Assembly: GCF_003814835.1 (NCBI RefSeq)
Contig: NZ_RKRG01000002.1
Location: 496,001-560,000, forward strand
From: Methanobrevibacter gottschalkii DSM 11977
Lineage (GTDB): Archaea; Methanobacteriota; Methanobacteria; Methanobacteriales; Methanobacteriaceae
Length of the DNA: 64,000 nucleotides
Reading direction: 5' to 3'
The translations under genes were made by a program, and so were the position numbers. This document shows positions 52,706 through 62,746 of this stretch, one piece after another. The notes under the pieces were generated by a model, which worked only from the letters and a program-made list of their open reading frames with translations, was not told the DNA's origin and made no database searches. Numbering within the stretch: the first letter of the stretch is position 1; every line of letters starts with the position of its first letter.

Positions 52706-55651
52706 ATGGAGTTCAATGAAAACCAAAAAAGAGTAATTGCACATGAAAAAGGTCCTCTTCTTGTTGAGGCGGGTCCGGGTTCTGGAAAAACTACTGTTAT
52801 TGTTGAAAGAATTAAATATCTACTTAACAATTTAAACATTGCCCCTGAGTCTATTTTGGTCATTACTTTTACAAGAAAGGCCACTGAAAATCTGAGAAAT
52901 AGATTGAACGACTATATTTCAAAAGATGATTTGTCCAAAATGCATATTTCCACTATTCATTCCTTTTGTCTTGAATATTTAAAGTCAAAAGAGGGGTTTT
53001 TAAAGCTTTTAGATGATGATAATTCAGAAAAAAAGGAGTTATTTATTCAAAAACATAAAAGAGCATTGGGATTTGTTGGTTCTGCAACTTTATTTGATTA
53101 TCAAATTCCAGCTATTATCGATAAATTTGGTGAATACACTTCATTTAATGTGAATACAGATAAATTAATCAATTATATTAAAGAGACAAAACCAATTTCT
53201 AAGGATTATTTGGATTTCATTGAATCTGAAATCTATTTTTCTAAAAAGAGAATTGAAGATAATGACTTTAAGGATGATTGGTATAATGCAAGATATCTGC
53301 AAACTCCAAAGGCATATCTTAAATACCTTGAAGTTTTAGATAACAACAGTTATGTTGATTATGATACTTTGCAGCTTAAAACTCTAAAACACTTAACAAG
53401 AGATCCGAAAACACAATTCAATGCTGTTTTGATTGATGAGTTTCAAGACACTGACCCTTTGCAAATTAGAATTTTTGAGATTCTCTTAAAGCAAAGCGAT
53501 TATTTTACAGCTGTGGGGGATGTTGATCAACATATTTACGCTTTTAGAAGTTCATTTAGAGATTATTTTAAAGACATGAAAGAAAGATTTGATGCTGAGA
53601 TTATAAGTTTGGATGTAAACTACAGGTCAACCGCCAATATAGTTCGTGTTACTGATTCATTTATCAAGCATCAGAGAAGTGATTACACCCAAAAACATCT
53701 GGTCAGTAATAATGACAATTATGATAATGATACGTTCTTAATTGAAAGTGAAGATTCACAAGATGAAGCTAGTAAAATTTTCAACATCATCGCAGAGTTA
53801 AAAAGACTAAATAAGATAGAGGATTATGGTGAAGTTGCGGTTTTATATAGAAAACATAATACAAGGACTATTGCTAATTTAATTGAACTTTTAGATGAGA
53901 ACAATATTGAATTTGTAATTCGTGGGCAAAATGATTTGGCAGATCAAAACGAAATCAGATCCATCCTTTTGTTGTTGTGGTATCTTACTAGAAACATGGA
54001 TGAAGGCCATGTTTTATCTGGTGATGAATTAGATGAATTGAACCTAAAAGCATTTTGTGGAGAGTACTTTGAACCTACATTCTGGTCACTTGAAGATGAA
54101 ACTAAAACATACCTTACAACTCTTCAAGATTTATTCTATGAGAATATACTAAAAGTTGAAAATGAAATTAGATCTCTTCAAGGAAAACGTCCAGTCAAAT
54201 CATATAAACGTGTAAGGGTTAATGAAAGCTATGAAAACTTAATTAGGATATTTAATAAGGTAACTCCACCGGTTATTGACTTAAGACATGTTCACGAGGC
54301 AGATAGGGAATTCTTCAATAATCTTAATAATTTAAGAAAAAGAATTTTAAATAATGAATTAACAATATTGGATGTTTATTATGAATTGATATCCCTTAAT
54401 TTCAATAAATTAAGTCAGGATAAAGTTAGAAATCTTTCCATGTTAACTCGAACTATTTATAATTATGAGTCTTTTATCTCACAGACTGATGTTAAGGGCC
54501 TATTTTACTTTTTAAATAGGATAATCAAAAATTATGGTTCAAATTATTCATCACAAAATGGTGTTCAGCTAATGACTGTTCATGCAGCAAAAGGATTGGA
54601 GTTTCCAGTAGCAATTGTTGCATCACTTGAAAAAGACAAGTTTCCAATGAAAATAAAAGATCCTAAAAGAGAAAAAAGAACAATATTTATGAAAGACACT
54701 TTCTACACTCCAAATGAGTTTTTAAAATATAAAGAAGTGACACTTGATGAGGAAAATGAACTAGACAGACAAGAAGAAGAGCGAATCATTTATGTTGCAA
54801 TGACACGGGCTGCAGATTTATTAATATTATCTTGTGTTGGAAAAACTCCTGATGTGATAAATAACATCAAAAATTATCTAAAAAAACCTAATTTAAATAA
54901 TGTGATAATCAATAGGCATTTTACAAATAATGATACAGAAAAACTCAAATTAAACTATTCAAGTTTTTCAACATATAATTTATGCCCATATATGTATGAT
55001 TTAGTTTATAATTATGGTTTTAAAGTTTCAAGTGAAAAAGTAACAAATTTTGGAACAGTATTCCACGAAGTAATGGAGACAGTAAACTTAAAACTTAAAG
55101 ATGGTGAAAAAATATCAAAAGAAGAACTGATTTTGATTACTCAAGATATTTATAAGTCAATGTTTGATATTAAAGAGACAGAAGATGAATTTAACATGCT
55201 GATAGATTCCATTTTAAATTATTATAACACATATTCACTTAATCAAGAAGTAGTGGAATGTGAACTTCCTTTTGAGTTAGAACATGAAAATTATATTTTA
55301 AATGGTGAAATTGATTTAATATATAAAATTAAAGATTCTGAAATTGCAATTTTGGATTATAAAAATGCAGAGCATGATGATAATAAAATAGCCCACTATG
55401 AAAAACAGTTGTATATTTATGCTTCAGCTTTAAAAGAAATGACTGAATTTGATAAATATGAAATCAAAAAAGGAATAACACATTTTGTTAAAACGGATTA
55501 CCGTCATGAAGTTGATATAACAGATGAAAAGATCAATAAGCAGTTATATAAATTAAATGAAGTAGCTTTAAAAATACAAAATAACGAGTATCCTAAAAGA
55601 GAAAGCGGATTCTGTAATGTTTGTAAGTTTCAGGTTATTTGTCAAAATTAA
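52706..55651 (+). CDS. UvrD/Rep-type helicase fused to a C-terminal Fe-S nuclease domain
   Basis: A 981-residue SF1A helicase-nuclease similar to the AddA/AddB or PcrA-nuclease type. The helicase has AGPGSGKTT (22-30), LIDEFQDTDPLQ (about 242), the GDVDQHIYAFR motif, MTVHAAKGLEFPVA (about 623) and RIIYVAMTRAADLL. The C-terminal PD-(D/E)XK domain contains LNGEIDLIYKI and AILDYKNAE, flanked by FSTYNLCPY and CNVCKFQVIC, four cysteines that fit the [4Fe-4S] nuclease clamp. Likely in double-strand break processing, plasmid/phage DNA degradation or defence. No partner AddA/B gene is visible next to it. Well isolated by 160 nt on either side. Confidence 0.88.
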   Translation: MEFNENQKRVIAHEKGPLLVEAGPGSGKTTVIVERIKYLLNNLNIAPESILVITFTRKATENLRNRLNDYISKDDLSKMHISTIHSFCLEYLKSKEGFLKLLDDDNSEKKELFIQKHKRALGFVGSATLFDYQIPAIIDKFGEYTSFNVNTDKLINYIKETKPISKDYLDFIESEIYFSKKRIEDNDFKDDWYNARYLQTPKAYLKYLEVLDNNSYVDYDTLQLKTLKHLTRDPKTQFNAVLIDEFQDTDPLQIRIFEILLKQSDYFTAVGDVDQHIYAFRSSFRDYFKDMKERFDAEIISLDVNYRSTANIVRVTDSFIKHQRSDYTQKHLVSNNDNYDNDTFLIESEDSQDEASKIFNIIAELKRLNKIEDYGEVAVLYRKHNTRTIANLIELLDENNIEFVIRGQNDLADQNEIRSILLLLWYLTRNMDEGHVLSGDELDELNLKAFCGEYFEPTFWSLEDETKTYLTTLQDLFYENILKVENEIRSLQGKRPVKSYKRVRVNESYENLIRIFNKVTPPVIDLRHVHEADREFFNNLNNLRKRILNNELTILDVYYELISLNFNKLSQDKVRNLSMLTRTIYNYESFISQTDVKGLFYFLNRIIKNYGSNYSSQNGVQLMTVHAAKGLEFPVAIVASLEKDKFPMKIKDPKREKRTIFMKDTFYTPNEFLKYKEVTLDEENELDRQEEERIIYVAMTRAADLLILSCVGKTPDVINNIKNYLKKPNLNNVIINRHFTNNDTEKLKLNYSSFSTYNLCPYMYDLVYNYGFKVSSEKVTNFGTVFHEVMETVNLKLKDGEKISKEELILITQDIYKSMFDIKETEDEFNMLIDSILNYYNTYSLNQEVVECELPFELEHENYILNGEIDLIYKIKDSEIAILDYKNAEHDDNKIAHYEKQLYIYASALKEMTEFDKYEIKKGITHFVKTDYRHEVDITDEKINKQLYKLNEVALKIQNNEYPKRESGFCNVCKFQVICQN

Positions 55652-55803
55652 AGTATTAATAGTATGGATTTATCATTACAATTATTCAAAATGACTATAA
55701 ATTTATTAAATCACTTCAATTTTAAAATAAGCTTTTTTCAACTCTTTATTTTTAGAAATATTTAAATATATCAAGTTTCATAACTAACTTTGGTGATAAT
55801 AAT

Positions 55804-56310
55804 ATGAATACCACAAAAAACCAATCCATTGTATATGATGAAAAAACAATATTTAAAGTTAAAGAAATGATAGTGGCAGGATTAAATAAACTTAAACTGT
55901 TTAAATGCAAAAAATCAGGGAATTTAGACTTTTACAATGATTTAAAAGAAACGTTTACTGAAATTGCATTAAATCTAAAAGAACTGAAATTGTGGAATGA
56001 ATTAGATTATTTTCTTTCAATTTCACTTTATATTGAATATATTGTCTATAAAAATTCCATTGACTCCTCTTTTGGGCACTGCTCTTTTGCAATTGAGTTG
56101 TTAAATTTTTACATTAATCTAATTAAAACTAGTTCTGATTATTATCTAAATTTAACCGAAATGTCCATAAAAGATTTTGGAATATATCAAAATGAAACAA
56201 AAACTAGATACAGGCAATATAGGCGCAAATTTCATACTGATGTTTATGTGTTAAGTGGAAATTTCACTGAAGATCAAATGTATGAAATTCATGCAAGTTT
56301 AAGGGAGTGA
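55804..56310 (+). CDS. Hypothetical protein, partner of the PIN-like gene
   Basis: A 168-residue soluble, mainly helical protein, family unknown. It has several Cys and Tyr residues and a basic patch (ETKTRYRQYRRKFH, residues 135-148). The PIN-like protein begins 5 nt after its stop and its ribosome binding site (AAGGGAG) lies inside this gene's last codons, so both are made together. In toxin/antitoxin pairs the antitoxin is often upstream of a PIN toxin; this protein could be one, but it is longer than most antitoxins and has no clear DNA-binding domain. Confidence 0.55.
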   Translation: MNTTKNQSIVYDEKTIFKVKEMIVAGLNKLKLFKCKKSGNLDFYNDLKETFTEIALNLKELKLWNELDYFLSISLYIEYIVYKNSIDSSFGHCSFAIELLNFYINLIKTSSDYYLNLTEMSIKDFGIYQNETKTRYRQYRRKFHTDVYVLSGNFTEDQMYEIHASLRE

Positions 56311-56314
56311 TTTA

Positions 56315-56980
56315 GTGTATTTCTTGGATACAAATGTGCCTATTGGATATACAATTATCCATGATAGATGGCATGAAAACTCAAAAAATTTCATTGACAA
56401 TAATAAAAATTCTATCTTCTGGTCTAATTTTGTTAAAAGTGAGTATTATAATAAATTAGATAATATACTTGATTATATTGTAAAATTTTTAAAATCAATT
56501 GTCTGTATTTTAAAAGTTAATGAAATGGATTTTTATAGTTATAATAGTTTTGAAGAGCATATATTGAACGAAACTAGATTTTGCAAACTAGATTATTTTA
56601 AAAAACAAAAGATTTTGGAAAATTTTTGGAATGAATATGACTTTATTGTTGGTATTTCCACTAAGCTATATGATTGTTTTTATAATTATGCTTTTGATTT
56701 TGTAAATAATTATAATAATAGAGATTTAAGATTAAATGAAATCATGAGATTGCATGACTGTGGTTTAGATAACTATTTAAAATACTATGATTATGCTTTA
56801 AAATTATATAAAAATGGAATTCACCCTCCTGATTGTAAAATTATCATTGATGCACATGACTGTGGTTTAACTCATGATGATTTAAAATTCATTTCAAATG
56901 ATAATAAATTAATTGATGCTTTATCTAAAATAGATACTTCTAATTTAAGAATTATTGAGTTTGGATTATGTAATTCATGA
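56315..56980 (+). CDS. PIN-like domain protein
   Basis: A 221-residue protein with PIN nuclease features: YFLDTNVPIG (Asp5) at the very start, and a C-terminal KIIIDAHDCGLTHDDLKFIS then NDNKLI, where Asp residues match the third and fourth acidic sites of a PIN domain. The middle is longer than usual and rich in Asn, Lys and Tyr. The start is GTG 56315, preceded by AAGGGAGTGA. PIN proteins are RNA-cleaving enzymes, often toxins of VapBC systems. Here the catalytic residue near position 60 (Glu/Asp) is not certain, so activity is inferred. Confidence 0.62.
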   Translation: MYFLDTNVPIGYTIIHDRWHENSKNFIDNNKNSIFWSNFVKSEYYNKLDNILDYIVKFLKSIVCILKVNEMDFYSYNSFEEHILNETRFCKLDYFKKQKILENFWNEYDFIVGISTKLYDCFYNYAFDFVNNYNNRDLRLNEIMRLHDCGLDNYLKYYDYALKLYKNGIHPPDCKIIIDAHDCGLTHDDLKFISNDNKLIDALSKIDTSNLRIIEFGLCNS

Positions 56981-57068
56981 CCAAAAATTTTATTAATTAC
57001 ATTATACCAATGATTTATACATACTATTAATAAATTGTGTATACTTTGGTATTTATGGAAGTGATAAA

Positions 57069-58076
57069 ATGTCAGTAAAGGAATTATTAAAGGAATGTGG
57101 TTTTTTATATTTCAAGGAAGACTATAAAAATTTACTTATAAAATGTGAAGAAGTGTTAAAAATAGATGAAAAAAATCCCATTGCCTTAAACTATAAAGCA
57201 ATTGCTTTTTACTACTTTGATATGGATGATATAGCTTTAAAAATACTAAATGATACTCAAAAACTATATCCTAAAAACTACTACACACTAAGCATTAAAT
57301 CATTAGTATATATTGCATTAAAAGAATACAGAAAAGCTCTTGATTGTTGTAATGAAGGTTTAAAAATTAAAAATTTCGATTTGCTTGAAATAAATAAAAT
57401 TAAAGCATTAATTTATCTAGATAAAATTGATGATGCATACAATTTCTATAATACTATTGAATGTCCTAACTTTAAATTCGAAGAAATATTGATAGAATGT
57501 GAAAAGTACAGTGAAGCTTTAAATTCTTACAATAGCAAGTTAAAAGAAAATTCACAAGATTTGGAGTTAATTGATAATGTCAAAACATTAATGGTGAAAT
57601 ATGACCTAAATGTCAAGCCAAACTGGGATGAAGAGTTTTATATTTCATGGATATATCACATCAAACATAATGACAACAAAAATTGTCCTAAATGTGGATC
57701 TAAATTAATTCCAATTGTTTATGGTTATCCACTTGAAGAGGCATTAAAACAAGAAAAAAACGGTGAAATAATACTTGGAGGATGTTGCATCAATGATGAA
57801 ATGGGTAACCTCCATTGTCCAAATTGTAAAAATGATTTTTACATAGATGCACTGCATATTGATGCAAAAGGCCCATTATATGATTATATTGTCTTAAAAA
57901 TCAATAATCTGGATGAATTGTTATTCGATGAGATATGCTGTTCCATTTACAAAATAAGAGAGGATATTGAATACTTTGATGATGATGAGTTTAAAGCGTT
58001 CATAAATCATTTAATATCGATTGGCTACCTATATGAGCCTGTTAAAGGTTATATTAAGCTGGTTGATATTCATTAA
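57069..58076 (+). CDS. TPR protein with zinc-ribbon segment
   Basis: A 335-residue protein. Residues about 5-185 are helical tetratricopeptide-type repeats (YNALNYKAIAFYYFDMDDIA-like units: for example ALNYKAIAFYYFDMDDIA and YTLSIKSLVYIALKEYRKAL). Two CxxC pairs (CPKCGSKL and, 38 residues on, CPNCKNDF) flank a GGCC sequence, a zinc-ribbon. No enzymatic motif. TPR domains bind peptides, so it may be an adaptor protein. The ATG at 57069 follows GGAAGTGA. The next gene, a DinG/XPD-type helicase, also carries a C-terminal TPR-like tail. Own transcript unit between the PIN pair and the helicase. Confidence 0.7.
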   Translation: MSVKELLKECGFLYFKEDYKNLLIKCEEVLKIDEKNPIALNYKAIAFYYFDMDDIALKILNDTQKLYPKNYYTLSIKSLVYIALKEYRKALDCCNEGLKIKNFDLLEINKIKALIYLDKIDDAYNFYNTIECPNFKFEEILIECEKYSEALNSYNSKLKENSQDLELIDNVKTLMVKYDLNVKPNWDEEFYISWIYHIKHNDNKNCPKCGSKLIPIVYGYPLEEALKQEKNGEIILGGCCINDEMGNLHCPNCKNDFYIDALHIDAKGPLYDYIVLKINNLDELLFDEICCSIYKIREDIEYFDDDEFKAFINHLISIGYLYEPVKGYIKLVDIH

Positions 58077-58240
58077 ATATGATTTATTCAAATACACGGC
58101 TTATCCTTAAATAGCCATATTTCCAATTGCATGCTACAGAAAATCAGCTAAATGCATGATGCGATTGAATTCATCAATATTACTTTTCAAATGCTCTTGG
58201 ATTAATTGATTTAATTATTAGATTTAAATACCTAACTATA

Positions 58241-60136
58241 ATGATGGACTGGCAATATAGTGATTACTCAAAAATTAACCCTAATGCAAAAAAGCATTTT
58301 CCCTTTGACAATCCTCGTGATAATCAATTAGAAACTGTTTCTGAGATTGCTGATGCTATTAATCATGGTTATAAATATATTGTACTTGAAGCCGGAACTG
58401 GTACGGGCAAATCAGCAATTGCAGCTACACTATCCAATATGTCAGACTCATCATACATTTTAACCATCACCAAACAACTCCAGGACCAGTATTTAAGAGA
58501 TTTTAAAGATTTCAAAGTAGTTAAAGGAAGATCAAACTTCAGATGTCAAAATTATATTAATAAATCTTGCAGTGAAGGCAAATGCCTTACTGAAGGTTTT
58601 GAATGCAGATTCTCTTTGAAAAATAGGGAAAATGAAATTAGGAAGGACAATACCTGCCCGTATTATTATCAGAAATATTTGGCTTTACATGCAAAAACTG
58701 TTGTTTCTAATTATTATTACATGTTTTTGGAGCTTAATTATGTTAAGGACTTTCAAAAAAGGGATTTATTAATTTTTGATGAAGCCCATAACTTAGAGTC
58801 GACTTTAATGGATGAGTTAACCCTAGAATTTTCTAAAAGTGATCTTGAAGAATACCTTGATTATAATTTAAGATGTGAAAAGATTGAAGAATTAAACAGT
58901 AATAATTATTTAAATTGGATTGAATTTATCAATGAGATTAAGGAAGGTTACTTGGAGGAGCTGAATAAACTTGAAAGATTAGACAAATTGGAACTTGCTG
59001 AGAAAATAGCTTTCATCAAACATCAAATTAACGATTGCAGCCGTTTTATTGAACATTTAACTCATGATCCGAAAATTTGGATTTTTGATTGGGATGATGA
59101 TTATCAAACAGCCCAATTTAAACCTCTAAAAGTTGATAATTATGCTAAAAATACATTGTTTGATTATGCTGATGTTTGTATATTCATGAGTGCAACAATC
59201 CTTGACTGGAAATTGTTTTCTAAATGGTTAGGAATACCGGAAGATGAAATATATGCAATAAGACATAAAAGTCCATTCGATATTAATAATAATCCAATAA
59301 CTGCATATGATGAATATAATTTATCAAGGAAATTCATTAAAGTTAATGCGCAAAAAAGCATTGGTTCAATAAATGAGATCTTAGATAAACATAAAAATGA
59401 AAAAGGAATAATTCATACAGTAAGCGGAAAATGCAGAGATTTTTTAATTGACAATATTGCCGATGAAAGATTGATTGCTCATGACAGACATAACAGATCA
59501 GAAATGCTTGAGGAATTCATCTCCTCAGATGAACCGTTAGTTTTGATTTCACCATCTATGAGTGAAGGTGTTGATCTTCCGGGGGATTTATGTCGTTTTC
59601 AAGTAATATACAAGTTACCATTTCCAGACTGGGGTGATAAGCAGATAAATCAAAGAGCAGGTATTGATAGGGAATGGTATGATTATAGAACATGCCTCAA
59701 CCTTGTTCAAACACACGGGCGGGGTGTGAGATACGATGGGGATTACTGCCATACTTACGTTATTGACAGCCGTTTTAGATCATATATCCGAGAAGCGTTT
59801 CCATCTAAATTTTTACCGGATACATTTAAAGAGTCAATTGAAGGCAGGGAGTTTGATTTAAAAGAAAAGAAAAGGTTAATGGAAATTGGTGATTTTCATA
59901 TTGAAAATAATGATTATGAATCTGCAATTATATTCTTTAAGGAGTTGTTGAATAATGAATTATTCAAAAATGATATATATCCCTACCTTAAATTATCAAA
60001 TCTTTATCATGAAACTGGGTTGTTTGAATGCGAGGTTCAAGTTATCATGCGATTTTTAAGTTCTGGTGCTGAATATAATCACTTTGAAAAACGACTAAAG
60101 GAGCTTGCAGATATGGGTTATTTTGATTTTAATTAA
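58241..60136 (+). CDS. DinG/XPD-type helicase with Fe-S cluster and C-terminal TPR-like tail
   Basis: A 631-residue SF2 helicase of the DinG/XPD/Rad3 group, which unwinds DNA 5' to 3'. Walker A is AGTGTGKS (51-58). An iron-sulfur domain with cysteines (FRCQNYINKSC, GKCLTEGFECRF, NTCPYYYQKY) lies at about 105-145, then the DEAH box LIFDEAHNLE. The second half has SPSMSEGVDLPG and HGRGVRY, the motif VI equivalent. After about residue 545 a helical part resembles TPR repeats (MEIGDFHIENNDYESAIIFF). The start is at ATG 58241; the next codon is also ATG. Either DNA repair or defence; no lineage marker decides. Confidence 0.87.
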   Translation: MMDWQYSDYSKINPNAKKHFPFDNPRDNQLETVSEIADAINHGYKYIVLEAGTGTGKSAIAATLSNMSDSSYILTITKQLQDQYLRDFKDFKVVKGRSNFRCQNYINKSCSEGKCLTEGFECRFSLKNRENEIRKDNTCPYYYQKYLALHAKTVVSNYYYMFLELNYVKDFQKRDLLIFDEAHNLESTLMDELTLEFSKSDLEEYLDYNLRCEKIEELNSNNYLNWIEFINEIKEGYLEELNKLERLDKLELAEKIAFIKHQINDCSRFIEHLTHDPKIWIFDWDDDYQTAQFKPLKVDNYAKNTLFDYADVCIFMSATILDWKLFSKWLGIPEDEIYAIRHKSPFDINNNPITAYDEYNLSRKFIKVNAQKSIGSINEILDKHKNEKGIIHTVSGKCRDFLIDNIADERLIAHDRHNRSEMLEEFISSDEPLVLISPSMSEGVDLPGDLCRFQVIYKLPFPDWGDKQINQRAGIDREWYDYRTCLNLVQTHGRGVRYDGDYCHTYVIDSRFRSYIREAFPSKFLPDTFKESIEGREFDLKEKKRLMEIGDFHIENNDYESAIIFFKELLNNELFKNDIYPYLKLSNLYHETGLFECEVQVIMRFLSSGAEYNHFEKRLKELADMGYFDFN

Positions 60137-60237
60137 AATATTTCCAGAATAAAAATCTTAGAATGTTATTTAACACAACTTATATTAACTTTTTAGACAT
60201 ATAATTATATTATTAAAAAATAAATAGGTATTTTTCT

Positions 60238-61689
60238 ATGTTGGAGTGGAATATTTGTAAAAATTGTGGTGCAATTCTGGATAATTCTCAAAATACTTGC
60301 CTGAATTGCCAAGGGGATGTTGAAAAAGTAAACATTGATTATTTAAAAAAATATTTGGATAATTTAAACTTTGTTGTTAAAACGCTGAACATCTTCACCC
60401 CATATTGTACGTTAACAAAAGATATGGGCAATATTGCTTTGGAAAGTCTGATAATGGATGATTTATTTAAGTATTTCTCATATCTTGGCCTTGGAGATAA
60501 CGAAATTACTGACAATGAGGTTGAATTTATCAATTCACTTCTCGATACCAATTTTTCAAAAGAAGACATTCAAACCCTAACAGATGCCGAACTTGACAAA
60601 TCACTTCCAGCATCATTTAAATGCCTGCAGGAAATAGACGAATATGGTCAAAACTTTGATATGTATCAGTTAAACTCCTGCAGCGAATTATTCAACTGTT
60701 TTAAATTATTCGGAAAATTTTTTATCACTGCTGACAATGAACTTGATGGCGATGTCCTGAAGATATATTCACAATACATCAATTATCTGGAAAGTTCTCT
60801 TAAAAGTAAAAACACTGCTCTAAAACCGATTGATCATCTGAATTATAAACCATCAAAAAAGGAAGAAACACATTCACTTGATGAATATTTAAATGAATTA
60901 AATAAACTTGTCGGTCTTGAAAAAGTCAAAAAAGACGTTAATTCACTTATTAATCTTGTACAGATTAGAAAACTAAGAGAAAAAAGAGGCATAAAGCAGC
61001 CTCCAATGAGCCTTCATTTAGTTTTCTCAGGCAATCCCGGAACTGGCAAAACTACAGTTGCAAGATTGCTATCGAAAATTTATCATGAAATTGGGTTGTT
61101 ATCAGAAGGGCATTTAATTGAAACTGACAGATCGGGTCTTGTTGGCGGTTATGTTGGTCAAACTGCAATCAAGACCCAGGAAGTAATACAATCTGCCCTC
61201 GGTGGAATATTGTTTATTGATGAAGCATATTCACTGACATCCAAAAGTGAAAATGACTATGGTCTGGAAGCTGTTGACACATTACTTAAGGCAATGGAGG
61301 ATCATCGGGACAATCTGATTGTTATTGTTGCCGGTTATCCTGCATTAATGGAAAAATTTTTATACTCAAATCCAGGTTTGGAGTCAAGGTTTAATAAGTT
61401 CATATACTTTGAAGATTATAATGAGGAGGAATTATATAATATATTCTGGTTAATGTGTGAGGAGTCAAATCTCACATTGGATGAGGCGGGAGATAATTAT
61501 ATAAAAGAATATTTCAAAAGAATATATGACAACAGGTCAAATAATTTTGCTAATGGAAGAGCTGTTAGGAATCTGTTTGAAGAAGTAATAACTAATCAGG
61601 CAAACCGTTTAGCTCCAAAAAAAGAAATAAGTGATGTGGAATTGAATACATTAACATACCAGGATTTTTTAGTTGATGAAAATGAGTGA
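60238..61689 (+). CDS. CbbX/SpoVK-type AAA+ ATPase with N-terminal zinc ribbon
   Basis: A 483-residue protein. Residues 7-24 form a zinc ribbon (CKNC and CLNC pairs, 10 residues apart). A helical region follows, then an AAA+ module of the CbbX/CfqX type: Walker A GNPGTGKTT (about 264-272), ETDRSGLVGGYVGQTA, ILFIDEAYSL (about 322) and SRFNKFIYF, then RAVRNLFEEV, the sensor 2 region. CbbX-like ATPases remodel protein complexes (Rubisco, ESX secretion, sporulation). The client is unknown. The following zinc-ribbon membrane protein starts within its last codons, so both probably act together at the membrane. Confidence 0.85.
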   Translation: MLEWNICKNCGAILDNSQNTCLNCQGDVEKVNIDYLKKYLDNLNFVVKTLNIFTPYCTLTKDMGNIALESLIMDDLFKYFSYLGLGDNEITDNEVEFINSLLDTNFSKEDIQTLTDAELDKSLPASFKCLQEIDEYGQNFDMYQLNSCSELFNCFKLFGKFFITADNELDGDVLKIYSQYINYLESSLKSKNTALKPIDHLNYKPSKKEETHSLDEYLNELNKLVGLEKVKKDVNSLINLVQIRKLREKRGIKQPPMSLHLVFSGNPGTGKTTVARLLSKIYHEIGLLSEGHLIETDRSGLVGGYVGQTAIKTQEVIQSALGGILFIDEAYSLTSKSENDYGLEAVDTLLKAMEDHRDNLIVIVAGYPALMEKFLYSNPGLESRFNKFIYFEDYNEEELYNIFWLMCEESNLTLDEAGDNYIKEYFKRIYDNRSNNFANGRAVRNLFEEVITNQANRLAPKKEISDVELNTLTYQDFLVDENE

Positions 61690-62740
61690 GAAAATCTGTA
61701 GTAACTGTGGAAATAAAGTGGATGGCAGTGCAAACTTCTGTCCAAAGTGCAAATCACAATCATTTAGAAATATTAATGAGGTTGCAAAACCTAAAAGTGG
61801 TGTTGTTCATAAGTTATTTTATAAATATCAGGGAGGTTACTTTGCAGTATCCAAGTCAAAGATAGCTGCAATCACTACATTTATTTTATTTGCTTCATTA
61901 GGCTTTGAATCCCCAAACCTAATCATATCCTCAGTGATAATTGCATTTTTGGTTTATATTATAGGATTTGCTATAAGAAGGATCAATATTATTAACCAAA
62001 ATTCAAAAATGTTTTTTAGGAATAATAATTTAGGTTTAATCACCGATCTGATGCATCTGTTTGCTTTTTGGCAGGACAGGGAAACCGGTAAATTTGCATT
62101 GTCAAAAACAAAACTAATTTCCATTTTAATATTTTTTGTTTTTGCAACATCCGGACTTTCACTGCCTAATGCTACACCTATTTTAGCAGCAGTATTTGGT
62201 TTGATATTTGCCCTGCCTGTATTTGTAGTCGGATATGGAATTCACAGACTTACAACTTCAAGACCTGTTAAAAAGATAGTCAAACAAGCTGAACCAGATA
62301 CCGGAAAAAAACATGATGATGCCAGCAATGCAAAAAAAGACATTCATATACATGAATTTGACAAGTATAGGGCAAAATTAAATGAATTAAAAGTAAGGTA
62401 TGAGATTAAGGAAAAAAATGCCCGTAATCTGATTGCAAAACGTTTTACTCCGCCCCAATTGACTTATGATAAGTTTATTGCATCTGTTGACAAGTCCACT
62501 ATGATGTTTAACAGTCATGCTGAGGTAATTTCAAATATTCTTGATTTGGCTTCCCAGGACAGCAAGAAGATTGATGATGAACTCAATGACCGATTCGATA
62601 TTCTGGAAGCTCTTGTTGAGAAAATTGATGAGTTGATTGATGAGCTAGTATTAAGCTTAAACGATGATGAAAAAGAGGGAAATCCCTCAAATCTATTAAA
62701 TGACTTAGATGATTTAATTGATTCTGTAAAAAATTACTGA
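61682..62740 (+). CDS. Zinc-ribbon membrane protein with an internally duplicated two-helix unit and coiled tail
   Basis: A 352-residue protein. The N-terminus has a zinc ribbon (ICSNCGNKVDGSANFCPKC). Two similar membrane units follow, at about 50-100 and 135-195: GYFAVSKSKIAAITTFILFA and GKFALSKTKLISILIFFVFA, each continuing with a Pro-Asn turn, a second helix and GFAIRRI or GYGIHRL. After residue about 215 the chain is charged and helical (FDKYRAKLNELKVRYEI), likely a cytoplasmic coiled coil. ATG 61682 overlaps the AAA gene by 8 nt; TTG 61673 and ATG 61676 are alternatives. Function unknown; the zinc ribbon and AAA partner suggest a membrane-bound assembly factor. Confidence 0.68.
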   Translation: MSEKICSNCGNKVDGSANFCPKCKSQSFRNINEVAKPKSGVVHKLFYKYQGGYFAVSKSKIAAITTFILFASLGFESPNLIISSVIIAFLVYIIGFAIRRINIINQNSKMFFRNNNLGLITDLMHLFAFWQDRETGKFALSKTKLISILIFFVFATSGLSLPNATPILAAVFGLIFALPVFVVGYGIHRLTTSRPVKKIVKQAEPDTGKKHDDASNAKKDIHIHEFDKYRAKLNELKVRYEIKEKNARNLIAKRFTPPQLTYDKFIASVDKSTMMFNSHAEVISNILDLASQDSKKIDDELNDRFDILEALVEKIDELIDELVLSLNDDEKEGNPSNLLNDLDDLIDSVKNY

Positions 62741-62746
62741 TGATTT

